Of a DNA stretch of 64,000 nt, positions 20,817-34,215 are shown piece by piece. The stretch is from positions 470,483 through 534,482 of the forward strand of contig BCIJ01000012.1 in assembly GCA_001599935.1 (NCBI GenBank). The letters run 5' to 3'. Every line of letters begins with the position of its first letter. Within the stretch, counting starts at the first letter, position 1. The notes under the pieces are model-generated. The model was given only the letters and a program-made list of their open reading frames with translations, had not been told where the DNA came from and did no database searches. The position numbers and the translations under genes were made by a program. The DNA comes from Holtermannia corniformis. Lineage: Eukaryota > Basidiomycota > Tremellomycetes > Holtermanniales.

Positions 20817-23633
20817 CTATGCAGTATGAATGGATGGGCGAACCAGGAAAGCAGTGTTACCGGCCAGTACACGAATCGGCACATCGCACTCGACCGTCTC
20901 GGGCAGCATATCGCGCCATTCGCCGCGTTTCTGTAGGACGGGAGCTAGAGTGTCGAGCGCAGTGTACGAGACGTTGTCTGGATCGGGCGTTGGCGAGGGT
21001 AAGAGATGGATCGGTTCGTGGCGATGTGGACGGTCCAGATGGAGTGATTGACGGCCCGCTGACTCGCTTGCGCGCGGTGTTGTCGTGCCTTGGGTGTGAG
21101 ACCCAGGCGATGCAACGAGGAAAGCGAGGCGGACGCGCCAGTCCAAGCCGCCTTTGGCGTCGGCGGGGTTCTCGCCGGCGGTAAGGGAGAATGCAGGGGT
21201 CGCGTCAGACGGGATATCGAGTGAGAATGCAAGTCTTGCCGTGTCAAGCACGAGGGCTGATGTATGCTCGGCGTGGGTTCGAACGAGGTTCGGTTGGGGG
21301 GCTTTGCCGGACGCATGTGCGGATAGCGGGAGTAGCGCCTCAGGAATGATCTCTGTCGACTCGAGGTACGCAGAGAACTGCCCGGATCAGCGACAATGAT
21401 TTATGTATCGGTCGCTCACTTTGAGAACGCGTCGATGGGACTTGGGTACGTTGAACGACACTACGCCCAGTACCGTCTCGCCCAATCGAAACGCCGTCTT
21501 GACGAGCGTCAACACCGCCACCAGCTCGCCGTCTTTAGCGATATCATACGAGGCTATGCACGTCAGCAAGCTGATCGCGGGTCAGATTCCGCAACGCACC
21601 CTTTTGCGTACTCCTACTCAATATCTCCACTGCTTGTCCGCACCCTCCTTCTGCACCACTACCTTCCAACACGAGCTCATCGTCACCCTCGACAAAGCTG
21701 CCTCTGCGCACAGACGAGGTACTGAGCCGTCTTTGGCCAGAAGGCGACAGCAGCCTTGCTGGTGATGGCGACGGACTTGGCGTCGGCAGCTGGTCTCGCA
21801 GATGCGAGCTAGGCGACAAAGCTCTCCTGATCCCACGCTCCCGCGCAGGCGTCGAGTCCGCATCTCGAGTTTGATCCGGGTCGGAAGCAGTGTCGAAAAG
21901 ATGCCGCGCATAGGACTGCAGTGATGCTAGATCTTTGGCGATGGCGTCGCTCTTCTTGCCCTTTTCCTTCGCGCTCGAGACTGCCGAGGGGGCGTCGGCC
22001 TGGCTGTTGACGGCTTCGACGACGGCTTCGTCTTTGCGCTGGATGATAGGCCGGAGTACATCATATGTTCGTATCGGATTCGTCACTGATCTCGGTCAGT
22101 GTCGTCGAATGGCCTGACAGAACCACACTGACAGGAAACATGCCCCCACACTCGGACGGGGACTACCACCTCCTTGGTTCGCTGACGCTTGCCTGGACCA
22201 GGCAGAGCTACGTTGACGCTTACGCATAGGTCATAGGCAAACTTGAACGCCTTGCCCCGATAGCTCGGCGGTAGGTTGTACGGCAACGGTATCGAGTATC
22301 TGTCTGCACTTCGGTCAGTTCCGCGCCCGAGTGACACTGCTTACATACATGACTTGCTCTCGCCCTCTTTGAGCGCCAGGTCGACACTCATCAAGCTCCG
22401 AAACCCCTCCAAGACCGGCAACTCCTTCATACTCCATACCCTCCGCCGTTCTTCCTCTAGCGTGCCGCCCGAAGAGCCAATCAAGCCCTTGGCGAGGCCG
22501 AACAGACTGCCAGTCAGACTCGGCTGAGTCTGATGACCGATGGCACCGGTCCCGAATGAGAAGGACCATTTCGAGTGTGCGGCGGGGCGATCCGGATATA
22601 GCTGACCGGACCCGAGGGGTTGATGTAGCAAGAGACTGCGTAGGGGCAGGAGCGGGTCTGGGGGGATATACTGGGTTGAAGGGGTAAAGGTTGCGCGCAG
22701 TCGCGTGTGAGCCCACACAATCGTCGTCGTCCCTGGTGGTTCAAAACGTGGGGATGGAGAATGAGAGGGGCGACCCATACCAAGTGAGGCCGCACCGTAT
22801 GCATTCTGGTAGGAAGGCCTGCGGTGGTTTGGCGGTGGAGTGATGCGTGTCCGCGCCGTTTCCGCCGTCTCTGCCTGTTGCTCATTGATCGGAAACAGTG
22901 CCGAGTTGGTCGGACTCGGTGTCGGCGGTGGAGGCCAGCCGCCAGCGGTACTCGGCGTTGTTGGGCTCGGTAAAGGGGGCACGACAGAGACTTTGCGTGA
23001 ATGCGGGTGCGATTTGGGAATGTGTGATGGTCCAGGCTGTTTTGGCGGTGATGTTCCTCCCAGAGCCCATACGACCTCCTGCGGACTCATGTCACCTTTG
23101 CCGAGCGCAACGCTGCGACTGCGCTTGCCGCCCTGGGCGCGGATCTGCCTCATCCGCTGGGGATCTGGACTTCGAATCTGGGGCTCGTCCAGCTGGGTCT
23201 GGTATAGCTCGGGCGAGGATGCAGTCAGATGAAGGTGTGGGGGAATCGGCCTAGGTCTGGGAGACGCGGCGGCTGTGTGACCGATCTGACCGAGCCGTGT
23301 GAGCGAGGGGATGCGTGGTGTCTGTTCGGTCGACTGCAGCGCCGGCATGGCCGATATCGGCGTTGTCGGGAACACCACGGCATCCTGCTGTGATACCCCT
23401 AGCGCCGCACCGCCAGTACCAGCCAGCACCCGCAAGTCGACACTGTGGCCATGGCCGTGCTTGCTAACTCTTCGCGCGCTCGGTCCCGCCACGTCGAGTT
23501 GTGGAGGTGCCGGCCGTCGGGTGTTGGTAAAGGTGATGACACAGCTGAACGGCTCGCCAGCAAAGTAGGCTGACTTCGCTGGCAGGACCGAGATCTCGAG
23601 GTGCGGATCGTCCGGGTCGACGTGCGCGTTCAT
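20817..23633 (-). CDS. RGP1: Rgp1-like protein (Ypt6/Rab6 exchange-factor subunit)
   Basis: Exons in transcript order: 22349-23633, 22133-22303, 21600-22085, 21420-21553, 20817-21377 (878 aa). The N-terminus (LEISVLPAKSAYFAGEPFSC) is the arrestin-like opening of the Rgp1 family. A long Pro/Ser-rich insert follows, then the conserved core YSIPLPYNLPPSYRGKAF, IRTYDVLRPIIQ, YDIAKDGELVAVLTLVKTAF and a C-terminal strand-rich domain. With Ric1 this protein activates Ypt6/Rab6 for retrograde endosome-to-Golgi traffic. It is longer than yeast Rgp1, mainly because of disordered inserts. The start is the first ATG before the conserved opening. Confidence 0.85.
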
Positions 23634-23827
23634 CGAGTTTGGTCGGTCCAACGGCCCGGATGATCGGTTTCGACTGATTTCAACGGCGTATTGACATGTT
23701 CCGCTGAAGTACTATCCACCTGAGTATCCTCTTGACTGTCAGTATCTCCCACTGGCCAGCAATCGACCACTACGATGTATGCTTTTTGCTGCGAGCCAAA
23801 CAAGGAGCAGCATCTCCACGTGAGCGC

Positions 23828-23839
23828 GGTCACGTGACC
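23828..23839. promoter_or_regulatory. 12-bp palindrome with CACGTG core
   Basis: GGTCACGTGACC sits in the 350-bp divergent promoter between RGP1 (start 23633) and SPB1 (start 23985). CACGTG is the core bound by bHLH factors of the Cbf1/Pho4 class in fungi. A perfect 12-bp palindrome in a non-coding gap is a reasonable regulatory site, but function is inference. Confidence 0.4.
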
Positions 23840-23984
23840 ATCTCATTTTTGCCGCCACCACGTCCACCTCGTCCTTTCCACTGCGCTATACTCGGTCAGT
23901 ATCAGCCAGGGAGCACTCGGAAGCGTGTACAAGGGTGCACAGTCAGCCTATCAAGTCGCACAGCTGCCCAGATAGCTCGTAGTC

Positions 23985-26900
23985 ATGGGTAAACACGACA
24001 AAAAGTCAGGCAAGGGCCGTCTTGACAAGTTCTACTTTCTCGCCAAGGAGCAAGGTTACCGTGCGCGTTCGGCTTTGTGAGTTGTGCGAGCTGGAATCAC
24101 GCAGTCACTAATCTTGTGCAGCAAGCTCGTCCATATCAACCGAAAGTACGACCTTTTGTCCACGGCCAAATGCGTGATCGATCTCTGTGCCGCCCCAGGA
24201 GGTTGGCTTCAAGTCGCTGAAAAGTACATGCCCAAAGGCGGCCTCATCATCGGTGTCGACTTGGCACCCATCAAACCGATTCAGCACGTCACGACGTTCG
24301 TGTCCGACATTACCACCCCGCACTGTCGCCAGCAGCTTCGAGCCAACATGCACGACTGGAAGGCCGACCTTGTCCTCCACGATGGTGCGCCCAACGTCGG
24401 TAGTGCCTGGGTCCAAGACGCTTTCACCCAAAACGAGCTCGTGCTGCAGAGTCTGAAGCTTGCGTGCGAGTTCTTGGCAAAGGGCGGAAGCTTTGTGACA
24501 AAGGTGTTCAGAAGTCAAGACTACAACTCGTTGATGTGGGTGTTTGGTCAGCTCTTCAAGCAGGTCGAGGCCACCAAACCGCCGTCGTCGAGGTGAGTGA
24601 TCCGAAAGGAGTAGACGAAAAATGCTGACCCGTCAGAAACGTCTCTGCGGAAATCTTCGTCGTCTGCCGCGACTTTATCGCCCCAAAGCACATTGATCCA
24701 AAGTTCCTCGACTCCAAGCACGTCTTCAAAGACGTCTCGGCTCTTCCCGAATCTATCACTGCCGCTCCTACCTCCACCACTCCTGGCCAACCGGCCACCC
24801 AGGCCTCGACCTCGCTCGCCGCTACAGCACTCGCAAAGGCGCTCAACGGGCAAGCCCACTCCAACGTGTTCGCACCCGAGAAGAAGCGAAGAAACCGTGA
24901 TGGGTACGCCGAGGGCGACCGAACGCTCTTCCACACGGTCAACGCGACCGAGTTTGTCAAAGGCGGCGATCCTGTCGCCGTCTTGGGTGGTGTCAACCGA
25001 GTCGACTTTACAACTGACGAGGAGCGCGAATGGCTCAAGTCGCGTCACACGACGGATGATATCAAGGAGAGCTTTAGCGACCTCAAGGTCCTGGGCAAGG
25101 GTGACTTCAAGGCGTTGATGAAGTGGCGGTTGGCTATTCGACTGGATGTGAGCTCGACGCGGATGCTGTGGAAGTTTTCTGACATGTCGCCCAGATCGGT
25201 GTGGACGTCAAGGCGGACGCGACCGCCGATGCGGTCGAAGAGGCCGTGGTCGAGCCGATGGACGAGGAGGAGCAAATTTCTGAAGAGGTTGGTTGCGTTG
25301 ACTTTTTTAAGCACTCGACTGACACTTGCAGCTTGCCCGGATACACTCCGAGCTCAGTGCGCGCCAAAAGCGTGAGAAGAAGCGGAGCAACGAGAAGAAG
25401 GCACGCGCAATCCAGCGCCTTCAACTCGAGATGACGGCGCCCGAGGACATTATCGACACGGACAATGCGCTCGCTGGTGAAGAGGTGTTTGATCTTGGCG
25501 AAGGCGAGCGCGAGGGCCGGCGAACGGGTGCGCTCAGTAAGCGGGCGTTGCGAGATGTCGTCAAGGACGCCGATGGGATGAGCGAAGACGAGTCGTCGAC
25601 GATCCAAGAGGACGAGGTGGACGAGGAGAACGACTACTCGTCGGATGAAGAGCTCGAGCTCAAGACGCAGCATCTTGAAGGTGAACTCGATGGCCTGTAC
25701 GACGTGTACCGTGAGCGCATGCAAGAGCGCGACGCAAAGTGGAAAGTCAAGCAGGAGCGGCTTCGGGACAAGAACTTTGAAAAGTGGGGTGGGATCAAGG
25801 ACGACGCTGGGTCTGACGAAGACGACGAGGACGAGCGTACGGTCAAGAGATCGTTCCCGAAGATCCCGAGGCGGGGTGATGCGCCCGAGTCCGATGGCGA
25901 GGAGAGCGAAGAGGGCGGCTGGGACCTGGTCAAGCAGCAAAAGGCACAGATTGGCGAGGAGGTCGACTCGTCAGACGATTCTTCGGATGAGGATGAGGTC
26001 AAGCCCAAGGTGACCCAGGTGAAGCAGGCGCGGACTGAGCGGTCTACAAAGGAAGTCAAGAGCAAGACGCCGCAGAGTCTTGTGACGAGCTTGACGGCTG
26101 CTCAGGAGCGGGCCGAGCTCAGTCGACAGGCTCAGGTCTGGTTCGACCAGTCTGTCTTTAAGGATGTTGGCGACTTGGCTGCGCTCGACGGCGAGAGCGA
26201 GAGCGAGGGCGAGGATGAGGAGGACGCGGAAGACAGTGATGTCGAGATGGGCGAGGCAGAGGCCGAGACGCAAGCTGCTGTGAGTGGTTTACGATCATCC
26301 CTGTCCATGATGCTGATCAGCCAGGACTCTGACGACGGCTACGAGGTTGTACCGCAACGGCAGGACGACGGTGAAGACTGGGATGTCGATCAGGAGGATC
26401 AAGACGAGGTCAAGCGCAAGCGGATCCAAGGTGAGTCTCCTCAATCGAGCAGAATATGGCTGACCCTTCAGACCGCGGTCTACTCACTGCCGAGGCCGTC
26501 ACACTCGCCACGCAGCTCGTCAACCGCCAAAAGACGGCCAGCCAACTGATCGACGACGGTTTCAACAAGGCCAACTTTGCGCACAAGGACGGTCTGCCCA
26601 CTTGGTTCCTCGATGACGAGGGCAAGCACTACAAGCCGAACCTGCCCATCACCAAAGAGGCCGTCCAAGCCCTTCGCGACAAGCAGCGCGCTCTTGACGC
26701 GCGCCCGATCAAAAAGGTCGCAGAAGCCAAAGCGCGTAAGAAGTTCAAGGCGCACCAGCGGATGGAAAAGGCCAAGAAGAAGGTTGATGGCATCATGGAC
26801 GCGACCGACATGAGCGAGCGTGATCGTGCGTCTCAGGTGCAGAAAGTGCTCGGCAAGGCCGCGGGTAAGCCCAAGCTCGCTGAGAAGAAGGTCGTCGTGG

Positions 26901-27037
26901 CTCGTGGCGCCAACAAGGGTGTGCAGGGCAGGCCAAAGGGCGTCAAGGGCAGGTACAAGATTGTTGATGCCCGGATGCGCAAGGAAGTCCGAGCGCTCAA
27001 GCGGATCAAAAAGGCCAACAAGAAGCGCCGCAATTAG
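23985..27037 (+). CDS. SPB1: AdoMet-dependent rRNA methyltransferase Spb1
   Basis: Exons 23985-24076, 24122-24592, 24637-25147, 25195-25287, 25332-26279, 26325-26430 and 26472-27037 (928 aa). The N-terminal FtsJ/RrmJ domain starts [20 protein letters not shown] and has the AdoMet site DLCAAPGGW. The K-D-K-E tetrad is visible in [26 protein letters not shown] and SAEIFVV. A central acidic, coiled region and the basic C-terminal Spb1 domain ([19 protein letters not shown]) follow. Spb1 methylates 25S rRNA and is needed for 60S assembly in the nucleolus. Confidence 0.96.
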
Positions 27038-27155
27038 ACGTTGTATCGTTATGCATCATATCTTACAACATATCATCAGTAGCCGAATGCCAGCTGAGCA
27101 CGACTGAACACCGGACTGAGTGTGTCAGCGCTATGTTGCTTGGCCGCAAGCGCAC

Positions 27156-28867
<1,712 letters not shown>

Positions 28868-29430
28868 GGTAACCAAACAATGCCGGATTGCCACCGATTC
28901 TCACCGCGCGGTAGTCGACAAATGGGGTGTCTACGGGTAGCTGACGACCGCTAGAGCTGATACCCGGTGCGATCTGTGCGTCTCTTGGTCTTGTTGCGCT
29001 CTGCAAGGCTGTCAAAGTCGTGAGGATTGTCAGGGAGGGTGGCGAGGAAAGGGTTAGCAAAACTCGGCGCGTTGCGGAATTATAGCAGAAAGGGTTTGCT
29101 CGTCGACTTTGGTGTAAAGACGGACAGCGGTCGAGTTTGACCTTGCGATCCTTTCAATCGTGGAACTGATGGTACATTGGACAGCTGATGAAAAGAGCTA
29201 TCGTGGGCGATATAGCTGACGCAAACCCGTACTGACTGACTTGAGAACTGACTGAACAAACGCTCAATTGACTGGTGAACGTCTAGACACCATGCCTCAA
29301 TCAGCACCCAAGAGACAGTCAGTCACGGCTGTCTGAACGGCTGGTTGGCAGAAGGACTGATCCGTGTCACAGGTTCAACGATCATGTCAGCAGACTGAGC
29401 GAACGACCAAGTCACCAACCGCCACCCACA
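28868..29430. other. Intergenic region upstream of ESA1, no gene recognised
   Basis: About 560 bp. It is rich in the short word GACTGA/CTGACTGA around 29230-29270 and 29340-29400 but has no open frame or RNA structure I can support. It probably contains the ESA1 promoter. Confidence 0.4.
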
Positions 29431-29433
29431 AAA

Positions 29434-29643
29434 CCAATGAGGTCCGTGCCGTACCGCTTCCGCTCGACTTTAGCTGACCACCTTTTCTTCCTCAGAGTAC
29501 AATACTATGAAAAGTATGAAGACTCGGCCGTGACGTGCTACGGCAATCGGTACTTGAGGACGTGCACCACCCCGTTGGCTGTCGTCTGGGGGTTCTGCTG
29601 CGGTTGCGGCTGTCTCTACTGGTGCAGTAGCAAGTGCGGCTGA
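29434..29643 (+). CDS. Candidate cysteine-rich microprotein (about 50 aa)
   Basis: An ATG at about 29435 plus two bases (ATGAG), a possible intron with GTCCGT donor, GCTGAC branch and TTCCTCAG acceptor, and then an open frame to the stop at 29641-29643 give MRVQYYEKYEDSAVTCYGNR followed by a tail with the element GFCCGCGCLYWCSSKCG. A Cys-rich hydrophobic tail could be lipid-modified or membrane-bound. The splice is phase-consistent, but the gene is short and unsupported by homology. An opposite-strand frame overlaps it, and at most one of the two is likely real. Confidence 0.3.
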   Translation, partial: PMRSVPYRFRSTLADHLFFLRVQYYEKYEDSAVTCYGNRYLRTCTTPLAVVWGFCCGCGCLYWCSSKCG

Positions 29644-29868
29644 GGTGTTCAGCGAGGACTTGCGAATCCCGTTAGGCGCAATGTATATCGAATGCTCGCG
29701 TAGCGGTAACCTAGTTGCGCACGCTACAAGTGACTCGTCGCGGATCGCTCGACACCGCGCTAACAAGTCGTCAAAGTCTTGATGGTTAAGGCGGTGCACG
29801 AGCGCAAGCTTTGAGCTCGTGCTAGACGGATCCGATCCGATGCTTGATAATGAAGATGTCATCGCCAT
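29470..29868 (-). CDS. Hypothetical small protein
   Basis: A 132-aa open frame runs from an ATG at 29866-29868 to 29470. The first half (about 75 aa) has a natural-looking composition, with LALVHRLNHQDFDDLLARCR suggesting a helix. The last third is low-complexity and may be an unspliced intron read-through. I recognise no family. It overlaps the cysteine-rich candidate on the other strand. Confidence 0.35.
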   Translation of the reverse strand: MAMTSSLSSIGSDPSSTSSKLALVHRLNHQDFDDLLARCRAIRDESLVACATRLPLREHSIYIAPNGIRKSSLNTSAALATAPVETAATAAEPPDDSQRGGARPQVPIAVARHGRVFILFIVLYSEEEKVVS

Positions 29869-30071
29869 CGTCTGTACAACTACGTCTCGTGATGATCTGG
29901 TGTTTCTCCCAAATCTAAGCTGTCTCGAGCACGCTCGTGCTTTGGGCTACCAACTCCCTTTGCCAAGCACGTGACCGGCCTGAGACGACGTAAGCTACCA
30001 GCAACAACCGACAACGCACTCACAGCGGAGCAGCAGGACGAGGACACTCGGGGCGTACAGCGAGCAGGACA

Positions 30072-31062
30072 ATGCACGCCGTCACCCTCCTCGACGCCCT
30101 CTACCCCGCCATCCTCCTCCCCTTCCTCATCTCGCTCAGTCAAACAGCTTCAGAACAGCTCGACAGCGACAGCTTACCAGGCATCATCCAAATCACCACA
30201 CAAGAGGTCAAGCCTCGGAAGCGAGCTATACTCGCTGGTCTTATGACCACATCCGTCCTGTTCTTGCTCGACAACGTCCTGCTGCACACCCACACCACCT
30301 CGCATGCCGACAAAGAGGCAAGAATAGCTGCGTGGCTCTATCTCCAAGGCGGTGCTCTTGGATTCGCGTCGGTCGCGACGTTGTGCGCGATCAAAAACCG
30401 GTGGAGAGGTGCAGCACTCGTTGGGTTGCTCGTGACGAGCTTTACGATCGAGACGGCGCGATGGGCTCTGCTGCTCTCAGAGTATGTCAAAGGACATTCA
30501 GGTATGATTCGTTGGCTCAATTCAATGCGAAGCTGAGATCACACAGTTGGTCAAGCCCCGCCAGCCGCCGTCATCCTCCCGCCCGTCCGGCTGGTCCTAT
30601 ACATTGCTGTGCTCGTTGCCGTCGCATCGCCTCAAGTGACCTTCACCACCCATATTCCGGCCAGTAACGGCGCTCCCGAGGATCCAGATGAGCGCACACG
30701 TCTGCTCAACGGCAGACCCACTTCTGGTAGGAACGAGGCGTATGGAGCGCTCCGTACCAACCCGCCCACGAGCGACCCGTCGAGCCAAACGGAGGGTCAC
30801 GCTGGTCCAAGCGGGCAAGCGGAGGAAGAGGTCGAAGGGTACTTTGTCCCGGGTGAAGAATCGGAGGACGAATCCGCTTCAGACAGACTCGAGCCTCAGG
30901 GCGCGACGTGGCAAGAGCTGCTCGATTGCCTGCAGGTAGCAGCAAAGGGAATCAAGCTAGACGAAGACCCACGCAGCCCTGATGTCATGCCAGCGCCAGC
31001 TCACATCATCTGTGTGCGTTCATGTGCCCATACTGTACAGCTGAAGCTGACAACAGCATCAG
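30072..31062 (+). CDS. N-terminal membrane domain, probably fused to the dolichol kinase
   Basis: Exons 30072-30501 and 30547-31013 encode about 299 aa. There are five hydrophobic segments, including LLDALYPAILLPFLISLSQ, ILAGLMTTSVLFLLDNVLL, ALGFASVATLCAI, LVGLLVTSFTIETARWALLL and RLVLYIAVLVAVAS. An acidic Ser-rich linker (EEEVEGYFVPGEESEDES) follows. The layout resembles the TMD0-plus-linker of some ABC transporters, but no ATPase follows. A standard intron (31014-31062, GTGCGT donor, GCTGAC branch, CATCAG acceptor) then joins it in phase to the exon that becomes dolichol kinase. If the intron is not used, the frame ends at about 31100 as a separate protein. CACGTG lies at 29968-29973 in its promoter. 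Confidence 0.6.
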
Positions 31063-34000
31063 GCCCCAGCATTCGACCACCACCACCCATTATTCTATAA
31101 ACAGCACACGACCAAGCAGACGATCCGTCCTCGGTCCGTGTCACCCGCGACTTCATCCCCATCTCCACCTTCCACGCCCGCCGAGCTACCGCCCGTGTCA
31201 CCCATGGCACAGAGAGACAAACGGAAAAGCTTTGTCGTTCATCGAACGCGATCACCAGCACTGAGCGCTCGCTCGCTCCGCACAAGTGGGCAAAGTAGTG
31301 GCAGCGGCGGGGCCGAGGGCAAGACGGCCAAGGCCTCATCGCCAAAGACGACAGAGGACGAGAGCGTGTCGCATTACCACGCTAGTGCGAGCAGCCAAGG
31401 ACACGGTGGCAGTGACAGCTCTGCGACCGAGGTCGAAAGAGACACGAAACGGCTACTGGACGGGCTCAAGGGCAAGCAGCCGCAGGGCGAGAACGATCCA
31501 CGCATGCGCCGGAAAGGCGCTACTTCGCCGCCTCTGCCTGCCGCGCCGGTCCCTAGGCACCAGCCGTTCCATGTCAAGAGACCTCCGAACGTCCACCCGC
31601 TCTTGCCACGAGCAACATTGTTGCCGTTCTCTGTGCGTTTACCGATCGGGACTTTCACCATCACACGAAGACGAGGCGAAGACTTCTTGGTCGTCTCGGC
31701 TACATGCGGAGCGATTGGAAAGCTTGGGCCGCAGATGCGTGAATGGGCCGTGGCCGGAGGTACGTGTAGGATCCGAGTCGGGGAGAAATGGCACTGATCG
31801 ACGCAGAAATGTCTTTATTGGTCATTCTGTCACTGCTCTACGTGTGGCATCGAGGTCGTAGCACACGCGCTATGGTACCGCCAAGACCGACTTCTCCGTC
31901 TCTGGCAGCGCTTGCGATGCGCGATCGGGCGGCGCGGGCATCGTTCTCCCAGTCGCCGACGCCTTTGTCTGACCCGCGGCTATTGGTGGGTGAGGAGGCT
32001 GGTAGTCCTGGCGATCGCGGTCAGGTTTGGGGCACGGACGGGAGAGACTACAGGTGAGTCGCCTGCATATTCTATCGGCTGGATGCTGAGCCGCGACGCT
32101 AGAGAATGTCCGGATGATGGCGTATACACTGCGCTCTTGCTCGGTCCACTCCTTGCGGCCTCGTTGCTGGTATCCACCATCGAGCGCAAGGCTGCCGGCG
32201 AACCAGCTATGCCAGAAGGCTGGATCATCGAACCCCCCAAAGCCGTCCGGTCCACTCCGATATACGACCCGACCAATCCCTCCTCCCGTCGACCAGGCGG
32301 AGACGCCCTAAGCGCCTTGGCCTTTGCTCGACGTAACCTTGTGCAATTGATGACGCTGCTGTCTTTCGTTCTACTCGTGCAAGTTCTGTGGTCTCGCCGT
32401 GCAGAGTTGCGATTCTGGCGTGCACAGCGCACACGCGATCCTCTGAACGGGACGGCGACACCTCCAGTCGCCACGGCGTCGAGTTGGTGTCCGCGCGGAG
32501 AGTGGCGGCGCACCGCATGGGTCGTCAGCTTGGCCTTTGTGGTGACAAGCGGCTGTGTCGTCGTGAAAGGCGCGACCAAAGCGATCGGCGGTGCTGTTTG
32601 GAACGGTGAGGATCGGTGCGACTCGTCGCCGTGGGAGCTGACATGCACAGACTTGAGCTTTTCCGATGTCATCATTGCATCCCTGTTCTACCAGTTTAGC
32701 TTGTACGTTTGCGTACGACTAGCCCGGAGGGGCTTCACGCTGGGAGAACTTGGCATAGTCTGCCATGCAGCGACCGGTCTGTTCATGGAGACTGTCAACG
32801 TCACCCGGCACAAGGTCAGTTGTGCGTTGCATAACCTGCCGTTATCTGACGACCGGTAGATCCGCATCTTGCAAACGCCCTATATCAAGACATATCGCCT
32901 GCCGACACCTCTCCTTGCCTTCCAACTCGCCCTCATCCCCGGCTCGCTGCTGACCGGCTTTCTACTCTCACCGCTGCTGGTGCTAGCCCGCAATATTGCA
33001 CAAAAGCCAGTCCATCGCCTACGCTACCCGCAAGAAAAGGAAGTGCATCGCAAAGTCCTCGCCGCAGGGTTCTACTTTGGCGCGGCGATCGTCTGCTTTG
33101 GCCTTGTCGGGACCTGGATCCAGTGGTGTCTCGACTGGCGCAGCCCTTGGTTATGGGCCATGAGGTGGATGCTTGAAGGCAATAGACCGTGGACGCGGCC
33201 GGCCCTGGTCACTTATTGGGGCTTGTTGGCTGCTATCAGCGTTGCGGGGTGGAACCGTCAGCTCGCGCGAGCCCGTCGGCATCGGCCGTGGGCAACGCCC
33301 ACTGTTTCGACGGTCAAAGTCACGGAGCCACGCAGCGGGGCGTCAAGCAGTCCAGGTCCGACTTGTAATCCGCGCATGACCGGGGTAGCCACGCAAGTCA
33401 TGGACGCTGCCGACCAACGTCTACCGACTCTAAGCCTCAACGCGCGCCGCAAGTTCTTCCACGCTCTTGCCGTCGTCATGTTCATCCCGGGCATTGCAGT
33501 TGATGTACGTTGGCTGTTTCACCCTCCGAGTATTACTGACGAGCTCAGCCGGCCTTTACACATCTATCGTTCTCAATCGCATTCGCCGCGTTCACATTCG
33601 CTGAATACGTCCGCTACTTTGCACTTTACCCATTCGGGGCAAGCGTCCATCTTTTCCTCAACGAGTTTCTCGATCACAAGGACTCGGGTACCGCCATCCT
33701 TAGCCACTTTTACCTGCTTACGGGTTGTGCCGGCCCCGTGTGGTTGGAAAGGTGAGACGGCGATCGGTGGCATGATCACTGATCCATTTCCAGCTCCTCG
33801 CAAATCTTGAGCCACTTTGGAGTGCTGTCTTTGGGCATTGGGGATGCCCTGGTGCGTGTCGTGTGATCAGCGTACGTACCTTCTGACGCTGCTCAGGCAT
33901 CCATAGTGGGCAGGAGGCTCGGTCGAACCCGGTGGTCAACCGCCAGTGGCAAGACGGTGGAAGGGAGCATTGCGTTTGCCGGCTCGGTACTCGTCGCGTC

Positions 34001-34203
34001 TCTAGCATTACGAGCTACAGGGCTCGTCAGCGCGTTCAATGTGAGTGTGCATGGGGTATGTCTAGCGTACTGACCCGCCACAGCCCTGGGCGTACACCGT
34101 CATGGTATCTTTGACTTCGCTGCTCGAGGCGTTGTCGGCACAGAACGACAACCTTGTGTTACCCCTCTACGGCTGGTGTGTCGGCACTCTGCTAGGAGTG
34201 TAG
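31063..34203 (+). CDS. SEC59: Dolichol kinase (Sec59 family)
   Basis: Exons 31063-31759, 31807-32053, 32103-32814, 32860-33504, 33549-33751, 33794-33851, 33897-34040 and 34084-34203. With the upstream membrane domain the product is 1240 aa; from the ATG at 31204 it would be 894 aa. A Ser/Pro-rich cytosolic part precedes many hydrophobic helices. The C-terminal kinase core is clear: LSLNARRKFFHALAVVMFIP, FLNEFLDHKDSGTAILSHFY, the CTP-binding element LSLGIGDALASIVGRRLG, SGKTVEGSIAF, and a final helix LEALSAQNDNLVLPLYG. The enzyme phosphorylates dolichol with CTP in the ER membrane, supplying the lipid carrier for N-glycosylation, O-mannosylation and GPI anchors. It is much longer than yeast Sec59 (about 520 aa). 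Confidence 0.9.
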
Positions 34204-34215
34204 TGCATGCATTCA

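Noticed and set aside
31980..32675. Long minus-strand frame opposite dolichol kinase
   Set aside because: The plus strand encodes hydrophobic helices in phase with the kinase; the reverse frame has no motif.
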